64,000 nt of DNA from JAWVFM01 sp963771655 (GTDB lineage Bacteria > Actinomycetota > Thermoleophilia > Solirubrobacterales > 70-9): contig CAVYUG010000009.1 in the NCBI GenBank assembly GCA_963771655.1, positions 372,001 to 436,000 on the forward strand, given 5' to 3'. Shown one piece after another: positions 26,649-34,060 of this stretch. The translations under genes and the position numbers were made by a program. The notes under the pieces were generated by a model, which saw only the letters and a list, made by a program, of their open reading frames with translations, made no database searches and was not told where the DNA came from. How positions within the stretch are numbered: the first letter of the stretch is position 1; each line of letters starts with the position of its first letter.

Positions 26649-26982
26649 TGACGTAGGCGCTCGTGAGACGCGGCGGCGCGCCGTCCTGCTCAACGATCCA
26701 GCCAGTCGTGACCTCATGCGTCTGCCCGTTCAATCCCTCGATCATGAGCGATACCGAGTATCGCACCCCGTACGTCCCGGCGCGGACCTCGCTCACCTCG
26801 GCCTCCTCGACGCGGCTGGCGATCTGATCGCGCAGATACTCCCAGTTGGCCCGGTCGATACCGAGCGCCGACACGAATACCCGCGCCTTGTGCTTCCCGT
26901 ACTTATGCTCCGGCGCGAGGACATAGTCCCGCAGCTTCTCGGGCTCGATGACGGCGCGATGAGCATTGGGTAGAGACGCCAC
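26638..26982 (-). CDS. DUF6883-like protein
   Basis: 114 residues. The pattern EKLRDYVLAPEHKYGKHKA near the N-terminus, an alpha-beta middle (FVSALGIDRANWEYLRDQI), and a C-terminal WIVEQDGAPPRLTSAY match DUF6883 domains, which also occur as C-terminal modules of polymorphic toxins. It is coupled to the DUF4926-like gene by an 11-bp overlap. A 61-bp repeat begins 46 bp upstream of its start. Function unknown; a toxin-like enzyme with a small partner is possible. Confidence 0.72.
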   Translation of the reverse strand: MASLPNAHRAVIEPEKLRDYVLAPEHKYGKHKARVFVSALGIDRANWEYLRDQIASRVEEAEVSEVRAGTYGVRYSVSLMIEGLNGQTHEVTTGWIVEQDGAPPRLTSAYVNVP

Positions 26983-27027
26983 GCCGACAACGGATCATGG
27001 CCAGGGAGGTGGACAGCACCTAGCGGC

Positions 27028-27088
27028 GGCCCGCTACGTCTCCCGTGGTGACGCACGGATCGTGGAGGAGCTACGCGTGGGTGCGTAG
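27028..27088 (+). repeat. 61-bp dispersed repeat, copy 2
   Basis: 57 of 61 bases match 20614-20674 in module A. In one frame both copies end with a short protein tail and TAG. It sits between the DUF6883 gene and the RNase H-like gene. Confidence 0.85.
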
Positions 27089-27208
27089 AACGCTCTCTCC
27101 TCCTTGGACGCCAGCTTTCACGCGAATACAAAAGCGAATTGCTACGGCGCAATGGGCTGGAGCTCGTCCTCCGAGGTGCCCAGATAAGGGGGATGGCGTT
27201 TAGTTGGG

Positions 27209-27694
27209 TTAGCGGCCGCGGCCGAGCGCTCTGCTTGCAAGCGCGTCCGCTTCGAGGTTCATTTCCCGAGGAACCCAAGATAACTTGATGTCTGCGAACT
27301 CCTTGACGAGGAGACCTGCCTTCACGCACAGTTCCTTGAGGTCCTCGGGCTGGAGGTTCCAGTCGCCGTTGACAGTGTTGACCACGAGGGTCGAGTCGGA
27401 GAAGACGCGGATTCGATCGATCCCGTAACGGCGGGCCAGCTCAAGACCGGCAATAAGAGCTTTGTACTCCGCCACATGATGGTTTCTCGCCAGTCCGATC
27501 GGCTCCCATATCTCATCGACATCACGGTACTTGTGGTCCTTAAGCACGACTCCGATCGCTGCCTGACCCGAGGCTTGACCTTGTTCAGCCGTTATTCCGC
27601 CGTCAGTTTTGAGGACATAGAAGCCCGGCTTCGGCGTGGGATCCTGCCGCGGCTGCACTCCTGGCCCTGACAGGGAACGAGGTTGCTCAGACAT
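27209..27694 (-). CDS. RNase HI-family protein (module D)
   Basis: 161 residues from ATG 27694. A 27-residue Pro/Gln-rich leader precedes the RNase H fold. All four acidic sites are present: LKTDGG, HHVAEYKALIAG, FSDSTLVV and NLEADALASRAL. It shares the fold and the SWVPREMN segment with the module C protein (22753-23205) but is otherwise clearly divergent, so the two modules acquired different family members rather than one duplicated copy. Probable activity is cleavage of RNA in hybrids. Confidence 0.85.
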   Translation of the reverse strand: MSEQPRSLSGPGVQPRQDPTPKPGFYVLKTDGGITAEQGQASGQAAIGVVLKDHKYRDVDEIWEPIGLARNHHVAEYKALIAGLELARRYGIDRIRVFSDSTLVVNTVNGDWNLQPEDLKELCVKAGLLVKEFADIKLSWVPREMNLEADALASRALGRGR

Positions 27695-27914
27695 GCACCT
27701 CGCAGTATCTCGCGCGCACATGGACGCCGCCGCCACACTGAGTTGGAGCTTCCGCTTCGCGCGACGAGGAGCACCGGGATCACGGTGGGGCGAAACCAGT
27801 CCCGCCGGGCCGCTCAGCGCCTCGGGGCATGGAGTCGGGAACGGTCGAGTAGCGTCGGGTCCCCCGCCGAATGGACGCCAGGATGAAGAGATCGCTCGTA
27901 GAAGACACCACGCG

Positions 27915-28604
27915 ATGCACACGATGAGGGTCTGCATCGTCGGGGCCTCTGGGAAGCTCGGCCAGTACATGGTGCAGCACGCGCTGGACCGTGGCTACGA
28001 GGTAGTCGGTGTCTGCAGGGAGCAAAGCGTCGACAAGCTCGACGCATTCAAGGATCGCATCACCGTTGTTCCTGGAGCGACGGACGACCCCGATGTCATC
28101 AAGCAAGCGGTGGCGGGGTGCGACGGGGTGCTCGTCGTGCTTGTGCCGCGGGGAGTCCACGACTACTCCTCGGGAACGGCCCAGGCGGTGCTCGACCATG
28201 CGCAACCGGGGGCGCGGCTGGTGTTCTCGTCCGGGTGGCACATCACACGCGACGGTCGGGACCGGTACTCGTGGAAGCTCCGCCTGCAAGTGAAGATCTT
28301 CACTCCGCTTGCACGACTCGTTCGCTTCGCGGACCTCGACGACCAGGTGGAGGCGTGCCGGCGGGTGTTTGCAAGCGACACGCGGTGGACCGTCGTGCGC
28401 GGGAGCGACCTTGAAGAGGGCGAAAGCCAGGGCCTCCCCGTGTGGAGCCGCCACGTGGGCGATCCGATCCTCCAGAGCAACCTCACGCGCCGCGTAGATT
28501 TCGCGCTGTTCATGGTGGACGCCCTCGAGAACGACGATCTCGTCCGCGAGGCCCCAGCGATCGTCGGCTGCCAGACACCCTCGGCACTCGCGCACGCTGC
28601 CTGA
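27915..28604 (+). CDS. NAD(P)-binding NmrA-like reductase
   Basis: 229 residues. The N-terminal Rossmann motif is VGASGKLGQYM, followed by GCDGVLVVLVPRG and VFSSGWH, then WTVVRGSDLEEG in the substrate region; this is the atypical short-chain dehydrogenase (NmrA/NAD-epimerase-like) pattern. The catalytic YxxxK is not obvious, so a regulatory or atypical reductase role is possible. Starts at 27915 (MHTMRV) and 27924 are both in frame. A cargo gene of module D. Confidence 0.75.
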   Translation: MHTMRVCIVGASGKLGQYMVQHALDRGYEVVGVCREQSVDKLDAFKDRITVVPGATDDPDVIKQAVAGCDGVLVVLVPRGVHDYSSGTAQAVLDHAQPGARLVFSSGWHITRDGRDRYSWKLRLQVKIFTPLARLVRFADLDDQVEACRRVFASDTRWTVVRGSDLEEGESQGLPVWSRHVGDPILQSNLTRRVDFALFMVDALENDDLVREAPAIVGCQTPSALAHAA

Positions 28605-28846
28605 TTCGACGGCGAGGTTCGTGCAACGGTTGGCGGTCCCTTCGTCTGCCGTTTCGGATGACCGGCGTAGCTGAGCTAGATGACGCCTCGGAGCCACTGC
28701 TCCTCTGCGCGAACAGCGGTAGTCCTGGTGGATCGGGGGATAACGGCGCCTCTCCAAACGGCGGACACTCGATAATTCGGCGTTGATTCAAGCGGCGGTT
28801 GGGCGGGGTCCCGACGTTCACGAATGGGGGTGCGCATACTGCGCGC
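28605..28846. other. Intergenic gap in module D
   Basis: About 240 bp between two same-strand genes. No gene or clear hairpin is seen. It contains no att or arm-type repeat. Confidence 0.3.
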
Positions 28847-29260
28847 GTGAGCGAACAGCGAGCTGATATTCAGCCTGAGCTATGGGTGCGGGATGGGCCA
28901 GCCGCGGTCGCGTTCTACGCGCAGGCCCTCGGCGCGGTGGTCGAGCATCGCGTAGACGGGCCTGAAGCCACCGATGTGGTCGCCCAGCTCTCGGTCGCTG
29001 GCGCACGGTTCTGGGTTTCGACCGCCTCGGAGGAGCACCACCGGTTCAGCCCCGACGCGATCGACGGAACGACAGGGCGGGTCCTGCTGGTCGTCGATGA
29101 TCCTGAGTCGCTGCTCCGCGCCGCAGTCGCGGCGGGCGCAGCGCAGAAGAGCCCTGTCGAAGAAGAGCACGGATGGCTTCTCGGCAGGTTCGAAGATCCC
29201 TTCGGCCATGAGTGGGAGGTGGGTCGCCCACTGAGCGCATGGCCGCCGCCGTCCGACTGA
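28847..29260 (+). CDS. VOC-family (glyoxalase-like) protein
   Basis: 137 residues from GTG 28847. Two beta-alpha-beta-beta-beta units are visible: LWVRDGPAAVAFYAQALGA in the first half and DDPESLLRAAVAAGA with EDPFGHEWEVGRP in the second. The pattern matches PhnB/glyoxalase-type dimeric proteins; E at the end of the second unit could be a metal ligand. The substrate is unknown. Another VOC gene lies 80 bp away on the other strand. Confidence 0.8.
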   Translation: MSEQRADIQPELWVRDGPAAVAFYAQALGAVVEHRVDGPEATDVVAQLSVAGARFWVSTASEEHHRFSPDAIDGTTGRVLLVVDDPESLLRAAVAAGAAQKSPVEEEHGWLLGRFEDPFGHEWEVGRPLSAWPPPSD

Positions 29261-29342
29261 TCTGGGGCAATCCGTCGAAGCGATCACAGCTGAACCGCAT
29301 TGGGCTGGCGTCATGCGAGATCAGCGGGAGTGTTGAGCGGTA

Positions 29343-29732
29343 TCAGTCGCGGGGCCCGCGCTGCCAGACGCCGAGGACATTGCCGGCTGGATCGCGGAAC
29401 GTGGCCACCCAGAGGTCTCCTTCGGCATACGGCGCAGTGACCACCGAGCCCCCGTGGGCAGCGACCAGCTCGAGCGTGTCGTCGATGGTCTCCACGTAGA
29501 TGTAGGGGCGGACGCCGGCTTCGCCAGCAACGGGCTGCTCAGCGATGAAGTGACCAATCACATGCCCGGTGCCGTCCTCGAAGCTCGGATCCGGGCGGTC
29601 CTTATCCACGCTCCAGCCGAAGACGCTCTCGTAGAAGGCGGCCGTCTGCTGTGGCTCCTGCGATGGGATGCGCAGATAGGAGATCCCGGCGGGCCGGAAG
29701 ACCTGGGAGTCGCCCTCAGCGGCTGGCGGCAT
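29343..29732 (-). CDS. VOC-family protein
   Basis: 129 residues from ATG 29732; a longer frame to 29810 adds a basic tail unlike the family. ISYLRIPSQEPQQTAAFYE and FGW begin the first half; VETIDDTLELVAAHGG and FRDPAGNVLGVWQ form the second, typical of short VOC proteins. Convergent with the other VOC gene; they are distinct, not a recent duplication. Confidence 0.78.
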   Translation of the reverse strand: MPPAAEGDSQVFRPAGISYLRIPSQEPQQTAAFYESVFGWSVDKDRPDPSFEDGTGHVIGHFIAEQPVAGEAGVRPYIYVETIDDTLELVAAHGGSVVTAPYAEGDLWVATFRDPAGNVLGVWQRGPRD

Positions 29733-29821
29733 CGTGCCATTGTGGCGCTTCCGCTTTGCGCGAAGAGGATCAGCCTTCAGGTCGGGGATCAGTTCGGCGC
29801 TCTTCGTCAAGATCGGTCCCG

Positions 29822-30430
29822 ATGGAGGCGGCGGCCCTCACGAGATCTCGTCTGATCCGGCGCGGCGTGAGCTTGGAAGTGTTCACGCTCGCCTGGATGA
29901 CGGTAGAGGCAGCAGTGGCGGTCGCCGCCGGGATCGCGGCGGGCAGCGTCGCCCTGGTCGCCTTCGGTCTCGACTCGGTGATCGAGTTCGTCGCCGCGTT
30001 GGTCGTCCTGCGGGAGTTCCGCGCCGAGCAGATGGGTCTCGCAAGGCCTGGCGGCGAGCGCAAAGCCCTCCGGGTGATCGCTGTGACCTTCTTCCTGTTG
30101 GCCGCCTACATCGCGATCGACGGCCTCTACACACTCGTGAGCGTGAGCCGGCCGGAGCACAGCGTCCCGGGCATCGCCGTCGCCGGCGCGGCCCTGCTCG
30201 TCATGCCGACGCTCGCGTTGTTCAAACGGCGGACCGGCGAGCAGCTCGAAAGCCAGGCGCTGGTCGCGGACGCCGCCGAGTCGGCCTTCTGCGCCTACCT
30301 CTCGGCGGTCGTTCTGATCGGTGTAGCCCTCAACGCCGCGTTCGGCTGGTGGTGGGCGGACCCGGCGGCGGCCCTGCTGATCATCCCTCTCGTGATGCAG
30401 GAGGGCCTGGAGGCGTTGGAGGAGGACTGA
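29822..30430 (+). CDS. Cation diffusion facilitator-like transporter
   Basis: 202 residues with about five or six transmembrane helices. SLEVFTLAWMTVEA is the first helix, FGLDSVIEF the second-helix metal site, and DAAESAFCAY the fifth-helix counterpart of the CDF HxxxD/DxxxD site. It lacks the cytoplasmic C-terminal domain, so it is a short CDF relative; the metal cannot be told. Cargo of module D. Confidence 0.8.
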   Translation: MEAAALTRSRLIRRGVSLEVFTLAWMTVEAAVAVAAGIAAGSVALVAFGLDSVIEFVAALVVLREFRAEQMGLARPGGERKALRVIAVTFFLLAAYIAIDGLYTLVSVSRPEHSVPGIAVAGAALLVMPTLALFKRRTGEQLESQALVADAAESAFCAYLSAVVLIGVALNAAFGWWWADPAAALLIIPLVMQEGLEALEED

Positions 30431-30584
30431 GCGAATAGCGTCTGCGTGGGAAGGCTTGGTTCGCTGCTCCATCGCGCGAAGACCAGCCCCCCGGTGCCAC
30501 GCGGAAGGGGTGCACCGATGGCGTCACAAGGTGACTTGCTGCCCGCCCGCTTGGGACAACAGGAGCGCGGGCTGACGCTTCCGC

Positions 30585-31919
30585 TCAGGGTGTGCCCCTC
30601 TTCCGCGAGGCCACAAAGACTCCCCGGGCCACTGCGATGAGTACCGCGCAGGCGCCGATCAACACCAATCCGGCGCGATCGGAGCGAGCCAGGTAGTAGA
30701 GCAGCCCGCCGGCTGCTGCGAAGCAGGCGGCTGCGCCAAGGTAGGCGAGGTCCCGGTCCCAGCCTCCGGACGCAGTGTGACGGGCATGCAGCAGGTTGAC
30801 CAACCCGAAGACCAGCAGAAAGGCCAGCGAGCCGAAGGAGACGATTTCGGTGATTCCGGGTAAGAGCGAGAAGACGGCCCCAAGCAGCGCGATGGGGATC
30901 ACCGCGCCAACAGGTAGGCCTCCACGCTCGCGGGCGAGGGCGGCCGGGAGCTCGCTTGCTACGCTCACGTCGCGGACCAGGCGGGCGGTCGAGAACAGCG
31001 TCGCATTGATCGCGGAGCTGGTGGAGAACAGGGCGCCCACCGTCGCCGCCCAGAGGCCGAAGCCGCCCAAAGCCTGTTTGCCGGCGAGCGCGAACGCGAC
31101 CTCCTTCTGGGCGATGATCGTCTGATCCGGCAACAGCATCTGTGCGGCGAGCGTGACGGCGACGTAGACCAGGACCACCACGGCGACCGAGAGATAGAGG
31201 GCGCGGGGTAGGGTCCGTCGCGGCTCGGCGATGTCGTCGTAGTCGTAGGGCAGCAGCTCGAACCCCTCGTATGCAACGAAGATCACCGCCGCGCCAAGGA
31301 AGATCCCGAGCGCGCCCTGGTCATTGAGCGGACTGAGCCGCGTCGGCGAGAAGGCCGCGAGGCCGATCAAGGCAATGCCGCCGAGCACGGCCAGCTTCGT
31401 GACCACGACGATGTCCTCGGTCAGCCCCGACGTGGCGACCCCGCGGAGGTTGACGGCGACGAAGACGGCGAGGATGCCGACCCCACCCAGTCGGGCAACC
31501 GCAACCGGGGCCCCAATCACGTTGGCCAGGTAGTGCCCGAAGGTGAAGGCATAGACAGCCAACGCGAAGACATAGCCGACGATCAGAAGCCAGGCGACCC
31601 AGGCGGCCGGCCGGGTATGGCCCTCATCGCGCAGATAGGTGAACGGGCCGCCCGCCCGGCCGGAACTCAACGAGAGGCCGGCGTAGGAATGGGCTGTGAG
31701 GCCGGCGATGAGACCGCCGATCAGAAAGGCGGCGAACGCCAGGTGGCCTGCGAGGTCGATGGTGAGGCCAAGAACGCTGAAGATGCCGCCGCCAATCATG
31801 CCCCCGATCGCCATCGCGCTCGCCTCCCGCAGGCCCAGCAGGCCCTCCCCGCGCACGCGTCGTGCGTGGCTACGTGGGTGGTAGGGCGGCCGCGACTTGA
31901 CGATCGCGGGCTTGCTCAT
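30585..31919 (-). CDS. APC-family amino acid permease
   Basis: 444 residues with about 12 hydrophobic segments. The first helix carries AMAIGGMIGGGIFSVLGL, the substrate-binding unwound segment of APC transporters, and the sixth-helix region is IFVAYEGFELLPYDYDDI. FSTSSAINATLFSTAR follows in the eighth-helix region. Probably imports or exchanges an amino acid or amine. It is intact and the largest gene of module D, nearest the tRNA. Confidence 0.88.
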   Translation of the reverse strand: MSKPAIVKSRPPYHPRSHARRVRGEGLLGLREASAMAIGGMIGGGIFSVLGLTIDLAGHLAFAAFLIGGLIAGLTAHSYAGLSLSSGRAGGPFTYLRDEGHTRPAAWVAWLLIVGYVFALAVYAFTFGHYLANVIGAPVAVARLGGVGILAVFVAVNLRGVATSGLTEDIVVVTKLAVLGGIALIGLAAFSPTRLSPLNDQGALGIFLGAAVIFVAYEGFELLPYDYDDIAEPRRTLPRALYLSVAVVVLVYVAVTLAAQMLLPDQTIIAQKEVAFALAGKQALGGFGLWAATVGALFSTSSAINATLFSTARLVRDVSVASELPAALARERGGLPVGAVIPIALLGAVFSLLPGITEIVSFGSLAFLLVFGLVNLLHARHTASGGWDRDLAYLGAAACFAAAGGLLYYLARSDRAGLVLIGACAVLIAVARGVFVASRKRGTP

Positions 31920-32036
31920 TCCCGAGCCTCCCGTGCCGCGGCTACCCGCATCCCCTCGCCTTCTGCCTCAGACGTCTGCCAGGGCTGCGACCTCGCCGCG
32001 CCGCTAGAGCGGTTGGCACGGAATCGGCTTGATGAT

Positions 32037-32160
32037 TATTCCGCCTCACCGATCCAGGCCCTGGCGGCGTCCAGCTCTGCGGCGTCGAAGACCTTGACCT
32101 TGCCGGGGACCATGAGATGCGACCCGCACCCTAACCACGCCGCGTCCAGCCCCATTCCTC
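32037..32160 (-). pseudogene. STAS/SpoIIAA-like C-terminal fragment
   Basis: The last 25 codons (VPGKVKVFDAAELDAARAWI, then stop at 32037) look like the end of a SpoIIAA-like STAS protein. The upstream part is too short and partly degenerate. Low certainty. Confidence 0.4.
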
Positions 32161-32265
32161 CCTGCGCGTGCCGCCGGCACTGGCACGCCAGGCTTGAGGG
32201 CCTTGTGAGCCGTTTGGTCGAGGAGGCTCAAGTCCTCTCAGGGGCACTGCTACTTGCGAACCGGC

Positions 32266-32513
32266 AATGCCGGGATCCGCCCGCGGGGGCCTCGAGGTTC
32301 TCGCCTCCTCGCACTCACTGAAACCCCTTCAGGCGAGCAAGAAGATGGGACCATATTGGGACCACGGATTCGCCGCGCTTCGTCCATAGAGCCGGGAATG
32401 CCGGGCTCCGCCGCGAGGTTCTCCCCTCCTCGCACTCACTGAAACCCCTTCAGGCGATCAAGAAGATGGGACCATATTGGGACCACGGATTCGCCGCGCT
32501 TCGTCTATGGAAC
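32266..32513. repeat. 121-bp tandem duplication beside the tRNA
   Basis: Two copies offset by 121 bp share gaggttctc, cctcctcgcactcactg, aaaccccttcaggcga and the paired repeat gggaccat attgggaccac (32347-32365 and 32468-32486). It doubles the arm-like site next to the intact tRNA. Confidence 0.85.
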
Positions 32514-32517
32514 GCGA

Positions 32518-32538
32518 AAACCCCTGGATTACCAGGGG
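32518..32538 (-). terminator. Intrinsic terminator of tRNA-fMet
   Basis: On the minus strand CCCCTGG-TAAT-CCAGGGG followed by TTTT, 10 nt after the tRNA 3' end. A near-copy is at 26197. Confidence 0.85.
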
Positions 32539-32547
32539 CTTCGCGAG

Positions 32548-32621
32548 TAGCGGGGGCGGGATTTGAACCCGCGACCTCCGGGTTATGAGCCCGGCGAGCT
32601 ACCTGACTGCTCCACCCCGCG
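32548..32621 (-). tRNA. Initiator tRNA-Met (anticodon CAT)
   Basis: 74 nt from C1 at 32621 to the discriminator A at 32548. Initiator features are visible: an unpaired first base (C1 opposite U72), an acceptor stem GCGGGG/CCCCGC, three G-C pairs closing the anticodon stem (GGG-CTCATAA-CCC) and GGTTCAAATCC in the T arm. No encoded CCA. The 3' half of this gene is the repeated core of the module array to its left; integration regenerated an intact gene each time. Confidence 0.95.
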
Positions 32622-32687
32622 GCGTGAGGCCGATTCTAGCGGGGCCGTCCTGGCTTTTCTCCTCCTGCGAGGTGCGCCAGGACGGTG

Positions 32688-33869
32688 TCAGTAGCGCAGC
32701 ACCGCCGCCACGCCCTCCTGCTCGGCGAGCGACTCCGCAGCCTCGCCGCGCAGGGGGATGACGTCGGCCGAGGTCAGGATCGCCGTCTCGATCATCCACT
32801 CGGCGATGTCGGCCGCCGCCTCCTCGGTGATGCCGAGCGGGGCCACGAGCTCCGGCCGCGCGCCGAGGTCGCGCTCGGCGTCGATCAGGAGTTGCGCCAC
32901 CCGTCCCTCGGCGAGCGTCTGGGCCGTCTCCTCGACGCCGAGGCTGCCGTTGCCGCCCGCGCGGGCGCCGTCGAGGGCCCGCGAGACGAGGTCGCGCCGC
33001 CGCTCGCCCTCGAGCGCCGGCAGCTCTGCGAGCACACGCTGGGCGATCAGGTGCTCGGGCTCTGAGATCAGGTCGGCGGCGTCGATCGAGCGAACGGCCG
33101 GCCCCTCCCCCACGCTCGCGACGAAGCGCTTCGCAAGCGACGGCTCGCCCGCGACGAGGAGGTCGGCCATCGCGTGATCCGCGAGCCACTTCCCGACCTG
33201 CTCGGCTGCCTCGGCGATGAACCGCTCCCGGTTCGCGTCCAGACGCTGGCCGTACTGGTCCTTGCCCGAGGCGCTCGCGCCATGCCCCCTCGACGGATCC
33301 ACCACCCGCTGGGCCTTGCGCTCGCGCCAGTCGAGCTCGAACGTCTCGAGCTCGAACTCCCCCACCTCGGCTGACCGGCCGGCGACGAGCTGGATGAGGC
33401 GGACGCGCTCGGAGGAAAGCACGGCGACGGCGAGACGTCGAGATGCGTCGGCGACCTCAACGGCCGGGCGCAGGTATGGCTTGTCGCGGAGCTCTGCGTC
33501 GAAGCGATGGACGGGCACCTGGCTCGTCCACCACCGCTCACGGCCGTCCTTCCCGAGCTCGACGTACCCGAGCTGCGTGCGCCCGCCCGGAGACGATCGC
33601 TCGGCCGGGAACCGACCGAGCACGCGCTCGACCGCCGCGGCAAGGGCCTTGCGGCGCTCGTGGCGGTCGGGGTCATCGTCGGGGATCTCGAGGCGGCCGA
33701 GGCGGTGGCGCAGCTCGATGCGCCAACCCTCGCTGCGATCGCCTGGATCGGTGTCGAAGCACACCGAGACGAGGCCGTGGGGCGGGCCCCACTCCGCGAG
33801 CTCCCGAAGCTCCCCGGCGCCGAGCGCTTCCTTGGCGGCGTCGGCTCCAGGGGGCACGTTGAGGGACAT
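32688..33869 (-). CDS. eRF1-like protein (baeRF/VLRF1-type)
   Basis: 393 residues. The middle and C-terminal parts (VHRFDAELRDKPYLRPAVE, RLAVAVLSSERVRLI, LVAGEPSLAKRF, RVLAELPALEG, then ETAQTLAEGRVAQLLI) follow the bacterial and archaeal release-factor-like proteins related to Vms1/ANKZF1, which act on stalled peptidyl-tRNA. The expected GGQ-type loop appears as a Gly/Ser-rich segment, HGASASGKDQYGQ. A terminator-like hairpin ends only a few bases before its start codon. First backbone gene right of the tRNA. Confidence 0.75.
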   Translation of the reverse strand: MSLNVPPGADAAKEALGAGELRELAEWGPPHGLVSVCFDTDPGDRSEGWRIELRHRLGRLEIPDDDPDRHERRKALAAAVERVLGRFPAERSSPGGRTQLGYVELGKDGRERWWTSQVPVHRFDAELRDKPYLRPAVEVADASRRLAVAVLSSERVRLIQLVAGRSAEVGEFELETFELDWRERKAQRVVDPSRGHGASASGKDQYGQRLDANRERFIAEAAEQVGKWLADHAMADLLVAGEPSLAKRFVASVGEGPAVRSIDAADLISEPEHLIAQRVLAELPALEGERRRDLVSRALDGARAGGNGSLGVEETAQTLAEGRVAQLLIDAERDLGARPELVAPLGITEEAAADIAEWMIETAILTSADVIPLRGEAAESLAEQEGVAAVLRY

Positions 33870-33875
33870 TAGGAG

Positions 33876-33895
33876 AAAAAGGGGGGGCCGCCCCC
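33876..33895 (-). terminator. Terminator-like hairpin just upstream of the eRF1-like gene
   Basis: Read on the minus strand: GGGGGCGGCCCCCCC then TTTTT, 6 nt before ATG 33869. It has the form of an intrinsic terminator in the leader; no ribosome site separates it from the start. Confidence 0.45.
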
Positions 33896-34060
33896 TGCGA
33901 CGGCTACCCCCCGTGCGGTCCTACCCGGGGCAGGTACCTCGAAACGCTTTGAACTGGCTGGTCAGCTAGCCACCGTGCCTCGCCGGTCCCGTGTGGGCGG
34001 CCAACCGCGGCGGCGTACGATGCCGCCGTGGGGCCCGAGGCAAACGGTGGCGACGGCGCG

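Larger units (their letters stand above)
17294..32547. mobile_element. Tandem array of four tRNA-fMet-associated modules without integrase
   Basis: About 15.3 kb lies between the leftmost partial copy of the initiator tRNA 3' half (17294) and the intact tRNA gene (32548-32621, minus). Further partial copies at 21404, 22400 and 26228 split it into modules A-D. This is the footprint of repeated site-specific integration at the 3' end of a tRNA gene. The inside is rich in pseudogenes and short fragments, while both flanks are ordinary backbone. I see no recombinase gene, so the units are remnants or are mobilised in trans. Boundaries are inferred from repeats only. Confidence 0.8.

Noticed and set aside
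27741..29777. Short similar segments (cttccgctt and gcgcga around 27745 and 29752)
   Set aside because: About 24 bp with mismatches in GC-rich DNA; too short to support as a repeat family.
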